Source: Deinococcus radiotolerans (GTDB lineage: Bacteria; Deinococcota; Deinococci; Deinococcales; Deinococcaceae). From it: a DNA stretch of 64,000 nucleotides. The stretch lies in the NCBI RefSeq assembly GCF_014647435.1, contig NZ_BMPE01000009.1:1-64000 (forward strand). The letters are read 5' to 3'. The position numbers were made by a program, and so were the translations under genes. This document shows, in pieces, positions 1 through 11,600 of this stretch. Numbering within the stretch: position 1 is the stretch's first letter; each line of letters begins with the position of its first letter. The notes below the pieces were generated by a model. That model ran no database searches. It was not told the origin of the DNA and was given only the letters and a program-made list of their open reading frames with translations.

Positions 1-62
1 GCGGAGGCGGTGCCCAGGGCGAGGGCGGCGAGAACGGTCAGGCTCAGTGCGGATTTCTTCAT
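1..62 (-). CDS. Secreted protein of unknown function, N-terminus only
   Basis: Only the first 20 codons are inside the window; the gene runs off the left edge. They read as a typical Sec signal peptide: two lysines after the start methionine, then an Ala/Leu-rich hydrophobic stretch ending in a Thr-Ala-Ser-Ala segment. A GGAGAG Shine-Dalgarno sequence lies just upstream of the ATG, which supports this start. Nothing can be said about function beyond export. Confidence 0.6.
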   Translation of the reverse strand, partial: MKKSALSLTVLAALALGTAS

Positions 63-414
63 GTGCTCTCCAGTGAGTGGACGTGGTGAACCTCACGGCT
101 GAGCCGTCACGCTCGGTCGTTCAGAGGTGAAACAGGTGGGCTGTTATTGCTTCCCGATAATTGGTGAAGGCGCCTCTCAAAATTGTCACGGGAGATGGGT
201 AAGGGGGTGCGCCGCCTGACCTAGTGCGGGCACGCAACCCGATAAGGGATGTGACGCTTGGACGATGGACAAAGCTGAGGTTGCCGGAGTGCGCGCTGGT
301 CGCGTCCCTCGCGGTCTGTGCGCAGGGCCGCCTGTGCGGTTGAGGTGGGTGTGGCAGGCGTGGGTGCGTGAATGCCCCCACTGGGGTGAACTGGATCAAG
401 GAGGGGGGCGCCCT

Positions 415-444
415 AAGGAAAGCCCCCTGAATTGCTCAGGGGGC
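415..444 (-). terminator. Rho-independent terminator, minus strand
   Basis: A perfect 9-base stem (GCCCCCTGA / TCAGGGGGC) with a 5-base loop is followed on the minus strand by TTTCCTT. It lies about 260 bases beyond the stop codon of the fibronectin-type gene and probably ends that operon or a read-through transcript. Confidence 0.6.
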
Positions 445-654
445 AGTGGCCTACCGTCCAGCGCAGGTGCGTTGTGTTCAGCGTAATGGTGGAGGGTTTG
501 GACCCTTCTGTCAGGCGGCAGCCCCAGCAGCTGTTGTGTTCATAAGCTCCGCAGGGCGGAGGTGGTGACCATTCCTCCTCGGCCTACCACTGAGCGCCAG
601 ACGCGCTGGGTCCAGCCTGACGGTCCGGAGGTGCCAGTGGTCTGAACCGTCCTG

Positions 655-683
655 GCACGGAAGCGGCGGGACTGCTTCCGTGC
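655..683 (-). terminator. Strong hairpin just after the FN3 gene
   Basis: A perfect 10-base stem (GCACGGAAGC / GCTTCCGTGC) with a 9-base loop lies 17 bases past the stop codon at 701. There is no clear T-run after it, so it may be an RNA-stabilising 3' end or a weak terminator backed up by the hairpin at 415-444. Confidence 0.45.
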
Positions 684-700
684 TCCGGGAGTTGCGTTGG

Positions 701-2611
701 TCAGGGCGTGGCGGAGGTCGGGGGGGTGGGGTCGCTGAAGTTGCCTGCCGCGTCCACTGCCCGCACAACGTACTGCGCGTCCGCTGTGCCCGCCGGGTCG
801 GTGTACGTGGGGGTGCTCAGCAGGCCGGACAGTTCCAGGGGGTGCTGACCGCGCAGGCGGTACACGACGTACTGCCCGCCGGGCTGGCTGGCCGTCCAAG
901 TCAGCTGCACGCCGCCCTGATTTGGCAGGAGGGCGGCGCGCAGCCCCGACACCTGCGAGCCGCCTGCTGGGGCGGGCCGGGTGGCGGTCAGGGGCGCTGA
1001 TTCGGCTGAGCGGTTGCCGCTGCGGTCCACGCTGCGTAGGGTGTACGTGACCGTGCTGCCGGGCGCCGCGGTGGTGTCCAGGTAGGTGCGCGTGCCGGCC
1101 GGGAGTTGCGTGAGGACCGCTGAGGTGGTGGCGGTGGCGCGTAGCACCTCGAAGGTCTGCAGGTCGGGTACGGTCGCCTGCGTCCAGCTGAGCTGAATGC
1201 CGCCGGGCGTGGCGGTGGCGGCGGCGAGCAGGGGAGGGGGGGGCGGCGTGACGTCTTTCAGGACGCCAGTCACGGGCGCGGACAGCTCCGAATCCACCTG
1301 GGTGGTGTTCACGGCGACCACCTGGTAGCGGTACGGGGTCTGGACGCCCTGAGGGATCACGTCCGTGAAGGTGGGGTCTGTGAGGGGAAGGCCGGTCAGC
1401 AGCAGGGCCTCCGCGGGGGTCTGCGCGCCCTCGGAGCGGTAGACGCGGTATCCCAGCAGGTCCCCTTCCCGGTTGGGCGTCCACGTGAGCGTCAGGCTGG
1501 TTTCGGTTGCCGTGACGTTCAGGCCGCTGGGCGCGGCCGGTGGGGTGAGGTTCTGTCCGGTGGCGCCGGCCAGGGTGCTGCGGCCGCTGAGCTGACCGGT
1601 CTGGTCGGTGGTGGCCACGGCGTACAGGTAGGGGACGCCGCCCTGCACCTGATCGGCGAAGGTGCGGGCGTCGGCGGGCAGCGTGGCGATCACGGCCAGC
1701 TGATCCGGCGCCGGTCCGCGCAGCACGAGGACGGCGGTGACGCGTGGGTCGGGGTCCGCGGTCCAGGTCAGGGTCACCTTCCGGTTGCCGGGCTCGGCGC
1801 GCGTGAGGACGGGGGTGGGCAGGGGCGCGGCGGCGCTGAACGTGACGGGGGCGCTGGGTGCGGAGTCCCGCCCGAACAGGTCCACGCTGCTGACCTGATA
1901 ACGGTACGTCTGCCCGGGCTGGGCGGTGGTGTCGGTGAACACGTCACCGCCAGCGCCGCCTGTCCGGAAGAACGGGGTGGGTTCCAGCGGCTGGAAGGGG
2001 CCCGTGCTGCCCGCGCGGGAGACCGTGTACGCCGCGACCAGGGCGCCCGGTTCCGTGGGGGGTGTCCAGCGCAGGCGGGGGGTGGCGCCGGGGAGCAGGG
2101 TCAGGTTGGTGGGGGCGGGTACGGGCGGGGTGGGGCCGGTGCGGAAGGTGGCGGTGCCGACCGGGGTGCGGGTGCGGTCCACGGCGTACACGGTGGCGGT
2201 GTAGGTGCCCTCGGGCAGGCCGATCAGGGTGGTCTGAATGCCGAGCGCCCGGGCGAAGGCGGGCCGGGCGACGACGTTCAGGGTGAAGATGGCCCGCCCC
2301 ACGCGGTTATCGTCCGTGACGGGTGCGGTGTAGGTGGCGGTCACGGCGTCGTATTCGGGGCGCGTGAGCCCCAGCGCCGCCGAGTACGGCTGCGGGGAGG
2401 ACACCGGGACGGTGCGGGTGGCGGCGCTGCCCTTGACCTCGATCACGAAGCCGCCGCTGGGCGTGGCGTCGCCGGGCAGGAACCACCGGAGCAGCGCGCC
2501 GTCCGGAGTGGGCAGCGCGGCCAGACCGGCTTTCGCCGTGGGGGTCTGCGCGTGGGCGGTGGGGACGGCGCCCAGGGTGGCAATCAGGATGAGCCTGCTG
2601 ATGGTGTTCAT
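701..2611 (-). CDS. Secreted fibronectin type III repeat protein
   Basis: A 636-residue exported protein. The first 21 residues form a signal peptide ending in Ala-His-Ala. After a Pro/Thr-containing N-terminal region of about 165 residues come roughly five fibronectin type III-like domains, seen as repeated strands such as LTLTWTPN, LGYRVYRS and YRYQVVAVN, each around 95 residues. There is no catalytic motif, sortase signal or membrane anchor, so a structural or binding role outside the cytoplasm is likely. It is the last gene of a three-gene operon, 53 bases after the giant PKD gene, and starts at an ATG preceded by GAGGA. FN3 domains occur both in adhesins and in polysaccharide-active enzymes; no enzyme domain is visible here. 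Confidence 0.85.
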   Translation of the reverse strand: MNTISRLILIATLGAVPTAHAQTPTAKAGLAALPTPDGALLRWFLPGDATPSGGFVIEVKGSAATRTVPVSSPQPYSAALGLTRPEYDAVTATYTAPVTDDNRVGRAIFTLNVVARPAFARALGIQTTLIGLPEGTYTATVYAVDRTRTPVGTATFRTGPTPPVPAPTNLTLLPGATPRLRWTPPTEPGALVAAYTVSRAGSTGPFQPLEPTPFFRTGGAGGDVFTDTTAQPGQTYRYQVSSVDLFGRDSAPSAPVTFSAAAPLPTPVLTRAEPGNRKVTLTWTADPDPRVTAVLVLRGPAPDQLAVIATLPADARTFADQVQGGVPYLYAVATTDQTGQLSGRSTLAGATGQNLTPPAAPSGLNVTATETSLTLTWTPNREGDLLGYRVYRSEGAQTPAEALLLTGLPLTDPTFTDVIPQGVQTPYRYQVVAVNTTQVDSELSAPVTGVLKDVTPPPPPLLAAATATPGGIQLSWTQATVPDLQTFEVLRATATTSAVLTQLPAGTRTYLDTTAAPGSTVTYTLRSVDRSGNRSAESAPLTATRPAPAGGSQVSGLRAALLPNQGGVQLTWTASQPGGQYVVYRLRGQHPLELSGLLSTPTYTDPAGTADAQYVVRAVDAAGNFSDPTPPTSATP

Positions 2612-2664
2612 GGGTGTCCTCGGGGCGGACCGCTCGGGCTGACGGGGAGGTCAGCCCGGGCGGT

Positions 2665-5600
2665 TCAGAATTTCACTGTGGCGTCCGTGCTGATGTTGAT
2701 GTCGGGAATGACGGGCAGGCTCACGCTGGCGGACACTTTCCCTTTGAAGTACCGGTCGTCCTTGGCGATGTGGACGGCGCCTTCAAGGGTCATGCTGGCG
2801 CTGGCGCTGACATTGATGCCGCAGCCGCCGGCGCTGGCCGACGCGGTGGCGCCGAACTTCACGCTGCCGTCCAGCACGACGGGGCTGTACTGCACGCCGA
2901 ACGCGGCGTCCAGTGCGGCGCTGGCCTTCAGGTTCCAGGACCAGCTGCACAGCAGGAGGCTGCCGCTGTTGCCGTACTCGAGGTTCCAATTGACGCCCGC
3001 GCCGACGTCCACGCGGGTGCTGTCGATCATCAGGTAGCCTTTGCCCTGCGGCATGTTCGGCAGCTGCACCGTGATGGGGCTGGCTTTCGTGCCGATGTAC
3101 AGGTGCTGGTCGCTGCCGGAGAAGGGCACGTACAGTTCCATCGCGCCGCGCAGGGTCATCAGGTCGTACAGGTTCAGGTTAGCCACCCCGGCGCAGTTCA
3201 GGCCGCCGGGCGCGCTGAGGCTGCTGGATCCCACGCAGGCCTGCACGAGCAGTCGCCCGTCGGCGCTGGAATCGGTGGTGCTGCCGGCGGTCCCGGCGCC
3301 GGAGACGCTCAGCTGCGGCGCGGAGATGGACACCAGCGCGCGGCCGTTCGGGGTGCTCTGGTTCAGGGTTTCGCCCTTCTTGACCAGCCACGCGTCGGCG
3401 CGCATGTCGAAGGTGCCCACGTCATCGACCGTCAGGACGCCTTTGAGGTAGGGCTTGATGGGCGTGTCGATGTCCTGCTTCACGCTGAGCAGGGCCCCCG
3501 CCTGGAACATGGTGCTGGGACCGGCCGTGCGGAAGGCGGGCGCCTGGTCCAGGCCGCTGGGCCAGTCCATGTTGACGGTCAGGCCGCCCAGCAGTTCGTA
3601 GATCTCCACGCGCTTGGCGCTCAGCAGCGGCTTGCCCAGCTGCGCGTTGCCGCGGGCGTTCACGGTGATGGACCCGTACCCGACCGAACCGCTTCCGTCC
3701 TTGAAGTACCCGAAGTTCGTGCCGCTGAAGCGCCCGAAGACGGCCTTGGCATCCATGTTCAGCAGCCCGGCCACGCTCAGCGTGCCGGTACCGGTGAATT
3801 CCAGCAGACCCGCGCTGGTCAGGGCGCCCTTGAGGGTGATGTCGAACGGGACTTTCGCAAGCTGACCGGTCAGGTGGATGGCTTCGGTGGTGACGTTCAC
3901 GTCCCGGCCGTCTTTGACCCAGAAGAAGGTCTTGGTGTCCGTGGTGTTCACGGGCAGCTGCTCGTTCACCTGCAGGCGGCCCTTGAGGCCCAGGGTGTAC
4001 GAGCCGTCGCCCTGCCGTTCCACGCCGACTTCCGTCACGGAGTACGGGTACGCGAACAGGCTCGGCAGGCGGGCGTCGCTGACGGTGTCCCAGGTGCGGC
4101 CGTTCAGGGTGACGTTCCCGGCGCCGTCCAGGCTCAGGTTGTTCAGGGGCACCCGGTAGCCCTTGTCGCTGCTGCCCTCAAAGACGTTGAGCTGGGCGTT
4201 GGCGAACACGATCCGGGCGGCCGAGGCCTGGCCCGCGCTGCTGGTGACCGTCCAGACGCCCTCGCCGGGGGCGAGGCTGGTGCGGCCGAACACGTGGGTT
4301 TTCACGGTGCCGTTGGCTGCGGGGGTCAGGCGCTCCCCGCTTTTCGCGTTGGGATTCCAGCTGATCTTGATGGGCATCGACTCGTTGATCAGGGGCAGCG
4401 GGATGCTGCCGTCCCCCTCGGCGGCCGAGACGCGGCCCGAGAGCACCTTGAGTTGCAGGGCGTTCACGTTGACCGTCCAGCCCAGCAGGGTGGTGTTCAG
4501 CGCCCCCAGGTTCAGGGTGGTCTGGAATCCACCGGCGGTGTACGCCGCCGTCTGGGTGAGCGTGACGGGCGTGCTCAGCAGCGGAGAGCCGACCTTGATC
4601 TTCGCCGCGGGGAAGACCAGGCCCATCCAGTCGTTTGCTGGGGCGCCCGTGGTGCCGAAGGCGGCTGTCAGTTCGGTCGCGCTCTGCGCGGCTGACAGGT
4701 CCAGCGTGACGGCACTGGCGCTGAGGGTCAGCCCGTCCTCGGGCAGGGTGGCGGCGACCGGCACGCTGGGGTTCAGGATCGCGTACAGGTCGCCGGTCGC
4801 GGCGTTCAGGGGCGCGCCGGTCAGGGTGAGGGTGTTGCTGGCCGCCTGCACGCCGCTGTCGGTCAGGATGACCGTGCCGCTCAGGGTGCCGCCCTTCTCG
4901 TTCAGGGTGAGGGTTCCCAGGCGCAGGGTCACGTTGTTCAGGCGCGCCAGTTGCAGGTCGGAGTTGCCGAGGTTCACCGTGACGGGCGTCGGGGTCAGGG
5001 TCACGCGGGTCTCGCTCGCGTCGCGGGACGTGAAGACCTGGGTGGTCTGCAGGTCGGTGAAGGTCACGTCGTAGGTGCCTGCTTCCTTCCCGCCGACGAT
5101 GAGGAGCACCGTGCCGCGCCCCGAGAACCGGCTGGGGTCCAGCGCCTGCACGTCTTTGACGTTCACCTTGAAGTCGCCGAACGACAGGACGGTGGGGGCG
5201 TTCAGGGCGTAGGTCAGTTCCGCCCGGGCGGTCAGGGGCTGGTCCGGGCTGCTGTATTCGAAGGTCAGGGTGTGCCGCCCGGTGCGCTGCTCGCTGAAGG
5301 TCTCCAAGAGTTCCGCCGTGTCGCGGTCCTCAGTCAGGTCCAGCGTCACCGTCTTGACCGGCTGGCCGTCCAGCAGCCAGCGTCCGTTCAGGCGGCCTCC
5401 ACCCACGTAGGGCACGCGGACTTTCGCGGTGAAGTCCCCGGTGCTGGGCAGGGTGACGTTGTCACTGCCCGCGTTCGCGCCGCCCTGCTCCAGATTCAGG
5501 GCCACGCGGCCCAGCTCGAACCGGATCTTGACCTGCACGGGCAGCACGGCGCGGGTCGCCGCCAGGAAACTGCTGTCCCAGGTGCTCAGCGTCACGACGT

Positions 5601-8600
5601 ACGGGCCTGAGCGTTGATACACGGAGAACGTGGTCGCCTCGCCGTTCACCGGCTGAAGATTCGCGCCCGTTCCGTTGCCGAAGTCGATCTTATAGTCCAG
5701 GCCGGGCAGCAGTCCGGTGATCCGGAACTGATACGTGCCGCCTCTGGCGTCCACGCTGGTGACTTGCAGGGCTTCCGTGGGGGGCAGGCCCACCACGACC
5801 TGGGCCTTCACTTCCGGAACGTCCACTTTCGGCTGATTCTGGGCGTTCAGGGTGACGGTGTACGTCCCGAAGGTGCGGTACGTGTGCGGCAGGGTCACGG
5901 CCGTCTGGCCCGTCACGGTCTCGCTGGTCCCGTCGCCCCACAGAACGCGGTACTGCACTGCGGGCAGCAGGCCGGTCAGGTCCGCCGAGACGGTCAGTGC
6001 GGGCCCGCCGCCCGTCAGGGTCAGGGCCGGCGCGGGCGCCGTGGTGGTCACGGGGATGGGCGTGGTGGGCACCCTCGGCGCCGTGAGGGTCACGGTGAAG
6101 GTGGTGGGCAGCCCGTAGGTGTGGGTTTTCAAAGCCGTCTCGCTGCCCGTCAGGGTCTCGGTGGCGCCGTCGCCCCAATTCAGGGTGTACGTCAGTTCCG
6201 GTTCCAGTCCCGCCAGCTGCGCGGTGGCCAGCAGGCCCTGCGCGCTCACGGTCAGGCTGCCGGCGGGCACGCTCAGCGTCACCGCCTGACGTCCTCCGCG
6301 GTGGTCGAGCAGCACGGTGTAGGTGTCCACCGCGCCGTAACGGTGCCGCAGGGTGGCCGTGGTGTCACCCGTGACCGTGGAGACGGGACTGCCGTCGCCC
6401 CAGTCCAGGGTGTACGTGACCACCGGGATGAGGCCGCTCAGGGTGGCGGTGGCGTTCAGCCGGTCCGACTGCACGGTGAAGGTCGGGGCGGGCAGGGTCA
6501 CGTTCACCTGGTAGTCGCGTGAGGCGTACTGCCCCTGTGTCTCCTGCGTCCTGATGGCCGTCAGTCCTTCCTGCAGGTAGACGTGCGTGCGCTGCGCGCT
6601 GGCGACGCCGGTGATGGTGTCCGACGCGCCGCCCCCCCAGGTCAGGGTGTACGTCAGCGCGGGCACCAGGTCGGTCAGGGTCGCGGTGACGGTCTGTCCC
6701 ACGATCACGTTCACGACGTACTGCACTTCCTGCGGCGTGACGGTCAGCACCGGCATGGGCGCGCTTACCAGCACGTCGGCCGTCACGGGCGCCACGCCCT
6801 CGCGGCTGACGGTCACGGTGAACGTGCCGGGACGGTCGTACGCATGACTGAGTTCTGCGGTGGCGCCGGTGGGCGTCAGGGTGTCGGTGGTGCCGTCGCC
6901 CCACGCCACGGTGTACGGGTCGCCGCTCAGCAGGCGGCCCAGCGTCAGGACCGCGGTCAACCGGGTGGTGCCGGTCAGCTGCGCCGTGGGGACCGGCAGG
7001 GCCGCAGTCACGGTCGCCGTGACGGGCGCGGTCGCCTCAGAGCGGAGGGTCACGGTGAACGTGCCCGGGAGCGCGTACGCATGCGTTTTCTGCGCTGTGG
7101 CCGAACCGGTCACGGTGTCGGCTGTGCCGTCGCCCCAGTCCACGGTGTACGTCAGCGCCGGGACCAGCGTGGACAGGTGCGCCGTGACGGTCTCCCGCAC
7201 CAGCAGGGCGGCGGGCGCCACGTTCAGCGCGGGTGCGGGGGCGGTCACGCGGGTCGTTGCCGTCACGGCGGCCGTGTCCAGCGAGGTCAGCGTGAGGGTG
7301 AAGGTGCCCAGCGTCTGGTAGGTGTGACGCTGCTGCGCGGTGGTCGTGCCCACGGCCACCACGAACTGCCCGGTGGTGCCGTCCCCCCAGTCCAGGGCGA
7401 ACCGGCCGCCCATCAGGTTCGACAGGTCCGCCGTGACGTCGCCGCCCAGGATGACGGCTGGCGTCACGGCCAGCACCGGCACGGGCGCCACGACCGTGAC
7501 TGACAGCAGTAGGGCGTTCTGACTGCCGGCTGGGGTGACGGCAACGCCCTGCACGCCGGGCCGGGCGTAGGTGTGCGTCAACTGCGCGGTCGTGGCGGCC
7601 GCCGTGAACGTCTCGGCGTCGCCCAGGCCCCAGGTCACGACGTAGTCGTACCCGGCCAGCAGGCCCGAGAGGGTCACCGTGGCGGTCAGCGGCGCGGTGG
7701 CGGCGGCCGTCCCGGTCGGGGCAGGCACGCCGACACTGACGGGGGCGGACGTGACGGTCAGGCCACTGGAGGCCAGCACCACCGTGTACGTTCCGGCCGT
7801 CGCGTACGCGTGCGTGCGCTGCGCGTCCACGCTGCCGCTCAGCGTGTCCTCCGCGCCGTCCCCCCAGTTCAGCGTGTACGTCTGACCGGGGAACATGCCG
7901 CGCACGTCGGCCGTGACCGGCGCACGCACCGCCACCGCTCCGGGCGACACGGTCAGGCTCGCCAGTGGCACGGCGACCGTGATGACGGCCACGCCGGGCG
8001 TGCTGGCCGAACCGCGACTGGGCGGCGTCACTTCCACCCGGAAGTCGCCGGGGCGGGCGTACGTGTGCACCAGCCCAACGCTGGCCGCGCCGGACGGGTT
8101 CTGGAAGGTCTCGACCGTGCCGTCTCCCCAGTCCACGCGGTAGGCGTCCACGCCCGAGACCGTGCGCATCAGGTTGCTGACCGTCATCGTGACCTGCAGG
8201 TCACGGTGCACGAACGTCAGGACCGGGACGGGCACCTGGTAGTTCACGGTGACCGTGCCCTGCTCGGCTGCGCCGCCCGCTGGGGGCGTCACGGTCACCA
8301 CGTAGGTTCCGTTCCGGCTGTACTCGTGGGTGAGGTTCAGCGGGGTGCTGCCCGGTGACAGGACCGTCTGGGTACTCCCGTCGCCCCAGTCCACGGTATA
8401 GGTGGCCGGGGCGGGCGCCAGGTTCCCCACGGTCAGGGTGACCACGCGCTGCTCCTGCGTGAAGGTCAGGGTCGGGCGGGGCACGGTCACGGTCACGGTT
8501 CCCGTGAGGGCCGTCACGCCCGGTGCGCTCAGGTTGACCGTGAAGGTCCCGGCGGTCGCGACCTGACCGGCGGTGAAGACGTGCGTGCGGGTGGTGGAGG

Positions 8601-11600
8601 CGACGCCCGTGACGGTGTCTGCCGTGCCGTCCCCCCAGTTCAGGGTGTAGGTCAGGGTCGGCGCGAGGCTGCTCAGCGTGGCGGTGACCGGTTGTCCCAG
8701 CGCCGCGTCCGTGGGACTCAGACTCAGTGAGGCGACGGGGGCCGTGACGGTCACGGTCGCGTCGGCGCGCTCTCCGCTGCTGAGCGTCACGCGCGTGAGG
8801 TAGGTGCCGGGCTGCGCGTACGTGTGCGTGCGCGTCGCCTGCGCCGCTCCCGTGACCGTGGCGAGCGTGCCGTCCCCCCAGTCCAGGGTGTACGTCAGGG
8901 TGGGGATCAGTTCGGTCAGGGTGGCGGTTGCCGTCAGGTCGCGCGCCGTCACGGTCAGGACCGGCGGGGCGCTCAGCTGCGCCGACGCGAGCACGGCGGT
9001 CATGCCCGGGGCGGTCAGGCGCACCGTGACGGAGGCGGGCTGGGCGTACGTGTGCGTCTGCTGGGCCGAGGGGCCTGTCGCGGTGATGGGGTCGGTGGTG
9101 CCGTCCCCCCAGGTCAGGGTGTAGGTCTGTCCGGTCACCAGCTGCGTCAGGGCGGCGGTCACGGTCAGGCGCTGGACGCTCAGGTTCAGGCCAGCGGTGG
9201 GGAGGGTCAGGGTGACGGTGGTAGTCACGGGGGCGCCGCCCTGCGGGGTGAGCTGGATGGTCACGGTGCCGGGCTGGGCGTAGGTGTGGGTGAGCTGCGC
9301 GGTGGCGGCGGTAGGGGTCAGCGTCTCGGTGGCGCCGTCTCCCCAGGCCACCGCGTAGCTGTAGCCGGGCACCAGTGCGCGGAGATTCAGCGTGGCCGTC
9401 AGGGCGCTGCCTGCCGCGCTCAGGGTGGGGACGGGGACGGGGACGGTGACGGTGAGGGTGGCCGTCACGGGGGCAACGCCCGGCGCGGTCAGGGTGACGG
9501 TGAAGGGACCGGGCTGGGCGTAGGTGTGGGTTTTCTGGGTGCCGGTCGAGCCGGTGACGGGGTCGGTGGTGCCGTCGCCCCAGTCCAGGGTGTAGGTCAG
9601 GGCGGGCACGAGGGTGCCCAGGGTGGCCGTGACGGTCTGACGCACGGCGGGACTGGCTGGGGTGAGGACGAGGGTGGGGGTGGGGGCGGTGAGGGTGACG
9701 GTGGTGGTCACGGGAGCGCCGCCCTGCGGGGTGACCTGGATGGTCGCGGTGCCGGGCTGGGCGTAGGTGTGGGTGAGCTGCGCGGTGGCGGCGGTGGGGG
9801 TCAGCGTCTCGGTGGTGCCGTCGCCCCAGTCGAGGGTGTAGGCGTACGCGGGCACAAGGTTGCCCAGGTTCAGCGTCGCCCCCAGGCCGCTGGCCACACT
9901 GCTGGCCGTGGGGGCGGGAACGGTGACCGTGACGTTAGCCGTGCTGGGGGCCGTGCCCGGCGCCGACAGCGTGACGGTGAAAGTGCCAAGCTGGGCGTAG
10001 GTGTGGGTTTTCTGGGCGTCGGTCGAGCCGGTGATGGTGTCGGTGGTGCCGTCGCCCCAGTCCAGGGTGTACGTCAGGGCGGGCACGAGGGTGCTGAGTC
10101 TGGCCGTGACGGCCTGCTGGAGCGGGATCACGCTGGGGGTGATGGTGAGCGCTGAATTCGGGGCGTTGAGACTCACGGTCGTGGTGACCGGTGGTGCGCC
10201 CTGCGGGGTGACCTGGATGGTCACGGTGCCGGGCTGGGCGTAGGTGTGGGTGAGCTGCGCGGTGGCGGCGGTAGGGGTCAGCGTCTCGGTGGCGCCGTCT
10301 CCCCAGGCCACCGCGTAGGGATGGCCGCTGAGCAGGTTGCCCGCGTTGAGGGTGACGGTCAGATCCGTGACGCTGGCATTCAGGGTGGGGACGGGGACGG
10401 TGACGGTGAGGGTGGCCGTCACGGGGGCGACGCCCGGCGCGGTCAGGGTGACGGTGAAGGGACCGGGCTGGGCGTAGGTGTGGGTTTTCTGGGTGCCGGT
10501 CGAGCCGGTGACGGGGTCGGTGGTGCCGTCGCCCCAGTCCAGGGTGTAGGTCAGGGCGGGCACGAGGGTGCCCAGGGTGGCCGTGACGGCCTGCTGGAGC
10601 GGGATCACGCTGGGGGTGATGGTGAGCGCTGAATTCGGGGCGTTGAGACTCACGGTCGTGGTGACCGGTGGTGCGCCCTGCGGGGTGACCTGGATGGTCG
10701 CGGTGCCGGGCTGGGCGTAGGTGTGGGTGAGCTGCGCGGTGGCGGCGGTGGGGGTCAGCGTCTCGGTGGTGCCGTCGCCCCAGTCCAGGGTGTAGGCGTA
10801 CGCGGGCACGAGGTTGCCCAGGTTCAGTGTCGCCCTCAGGCCGCTGCTCGCGGCGCTGAGCACCGGAATTGGAGCTGAGGCGGCTGTCACGGCCGTCACG
10901 GGGGTGGTGCCCGGGGAGGTCAGGGTGACGGTGTAGGGGCCAGGTTGGGCGTAGGTGTGGGTTTTCTGGGTGCCGGTCGAGCCGGTGATGGTGTCGGTGG
11001 TGCCGTCGCCCCAGTCCAGGGTGTACGTCAGGGCGGGGGTCAGCTGGCCCAGGGTGGCCGTGACGGGGTCGCTGGTGCGGCCACTGGTGGGGTCAAGGGT
11101 GAGGGTGGCGCCGGGCACGGTGAGGCTGACGGTCGTGGTGATGGGCGGCGCGTCCTGCGGCGTGAGCTGGATGGTCGCGGTGCCGGGCTGGGCGTAGGTG
11201 TGGGTGAGCTGCGCGGTGGCGGCGGTGGGGGTCACTGTCTCGGTGGTGCCGTCGCCCCAGCCCAGGGTGTAGGTGTACGCGGGAACAAGGTTGCTCAGGT
11301 TCAGTGTCACGGTCAGGCCGCTGCTGGCGGGTGTGACGGTGGGGACAGGCACGCTGACGGTCACGGTGCTCACGGCGGGCGCGGTGCTGGCGCTGCTCAG
11401 CGTGACCGTCATGGCCCCGGGGCGCGCGTACGCGTGCGTCTTCTGGGCGGTGACGGCCCCGGTGACGGTGTCGGTGGTGCCGTCGCCCCAGTCCAGGGTG
11501 TACGTCAGGGCCTCCACGAGGTTGTCCAGGGTGGCCGTCACGGGCTGCTGCACGGCGGCGGCTGACAGGTTCACGTTCAGGATGGGCGTGGCGTAGGCGA

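Larger units (their letters stand above)
63..700. other. Intergenic region, no gene recognised
   Basis: Short open frames on both strands here look like chance products of high G+C. The region holds two strong hairpins (415-444 and 655-683) placed to end the minus-strand operon whose last gene stops at 701. It also holds the promoter side of the leftward gene at the window edge, including a small palindromic ACGGCTGAGCCGT near 95-107. I recognised nothing else. Confidence 0.5.

Noticed and set aside
2614..4695. 693-codon plus-strand open frame antisense to the PKD gene
   Set aside because: A shadow of a G+C-rich coding strand: repetitive Gly/Ala/Arg/Val/His composition, no ribosome-binding site, and it overlaps a clearly real gene. 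The same applies to 8824-10155, 14526-17030, 20564-23476 and 50952-54305.
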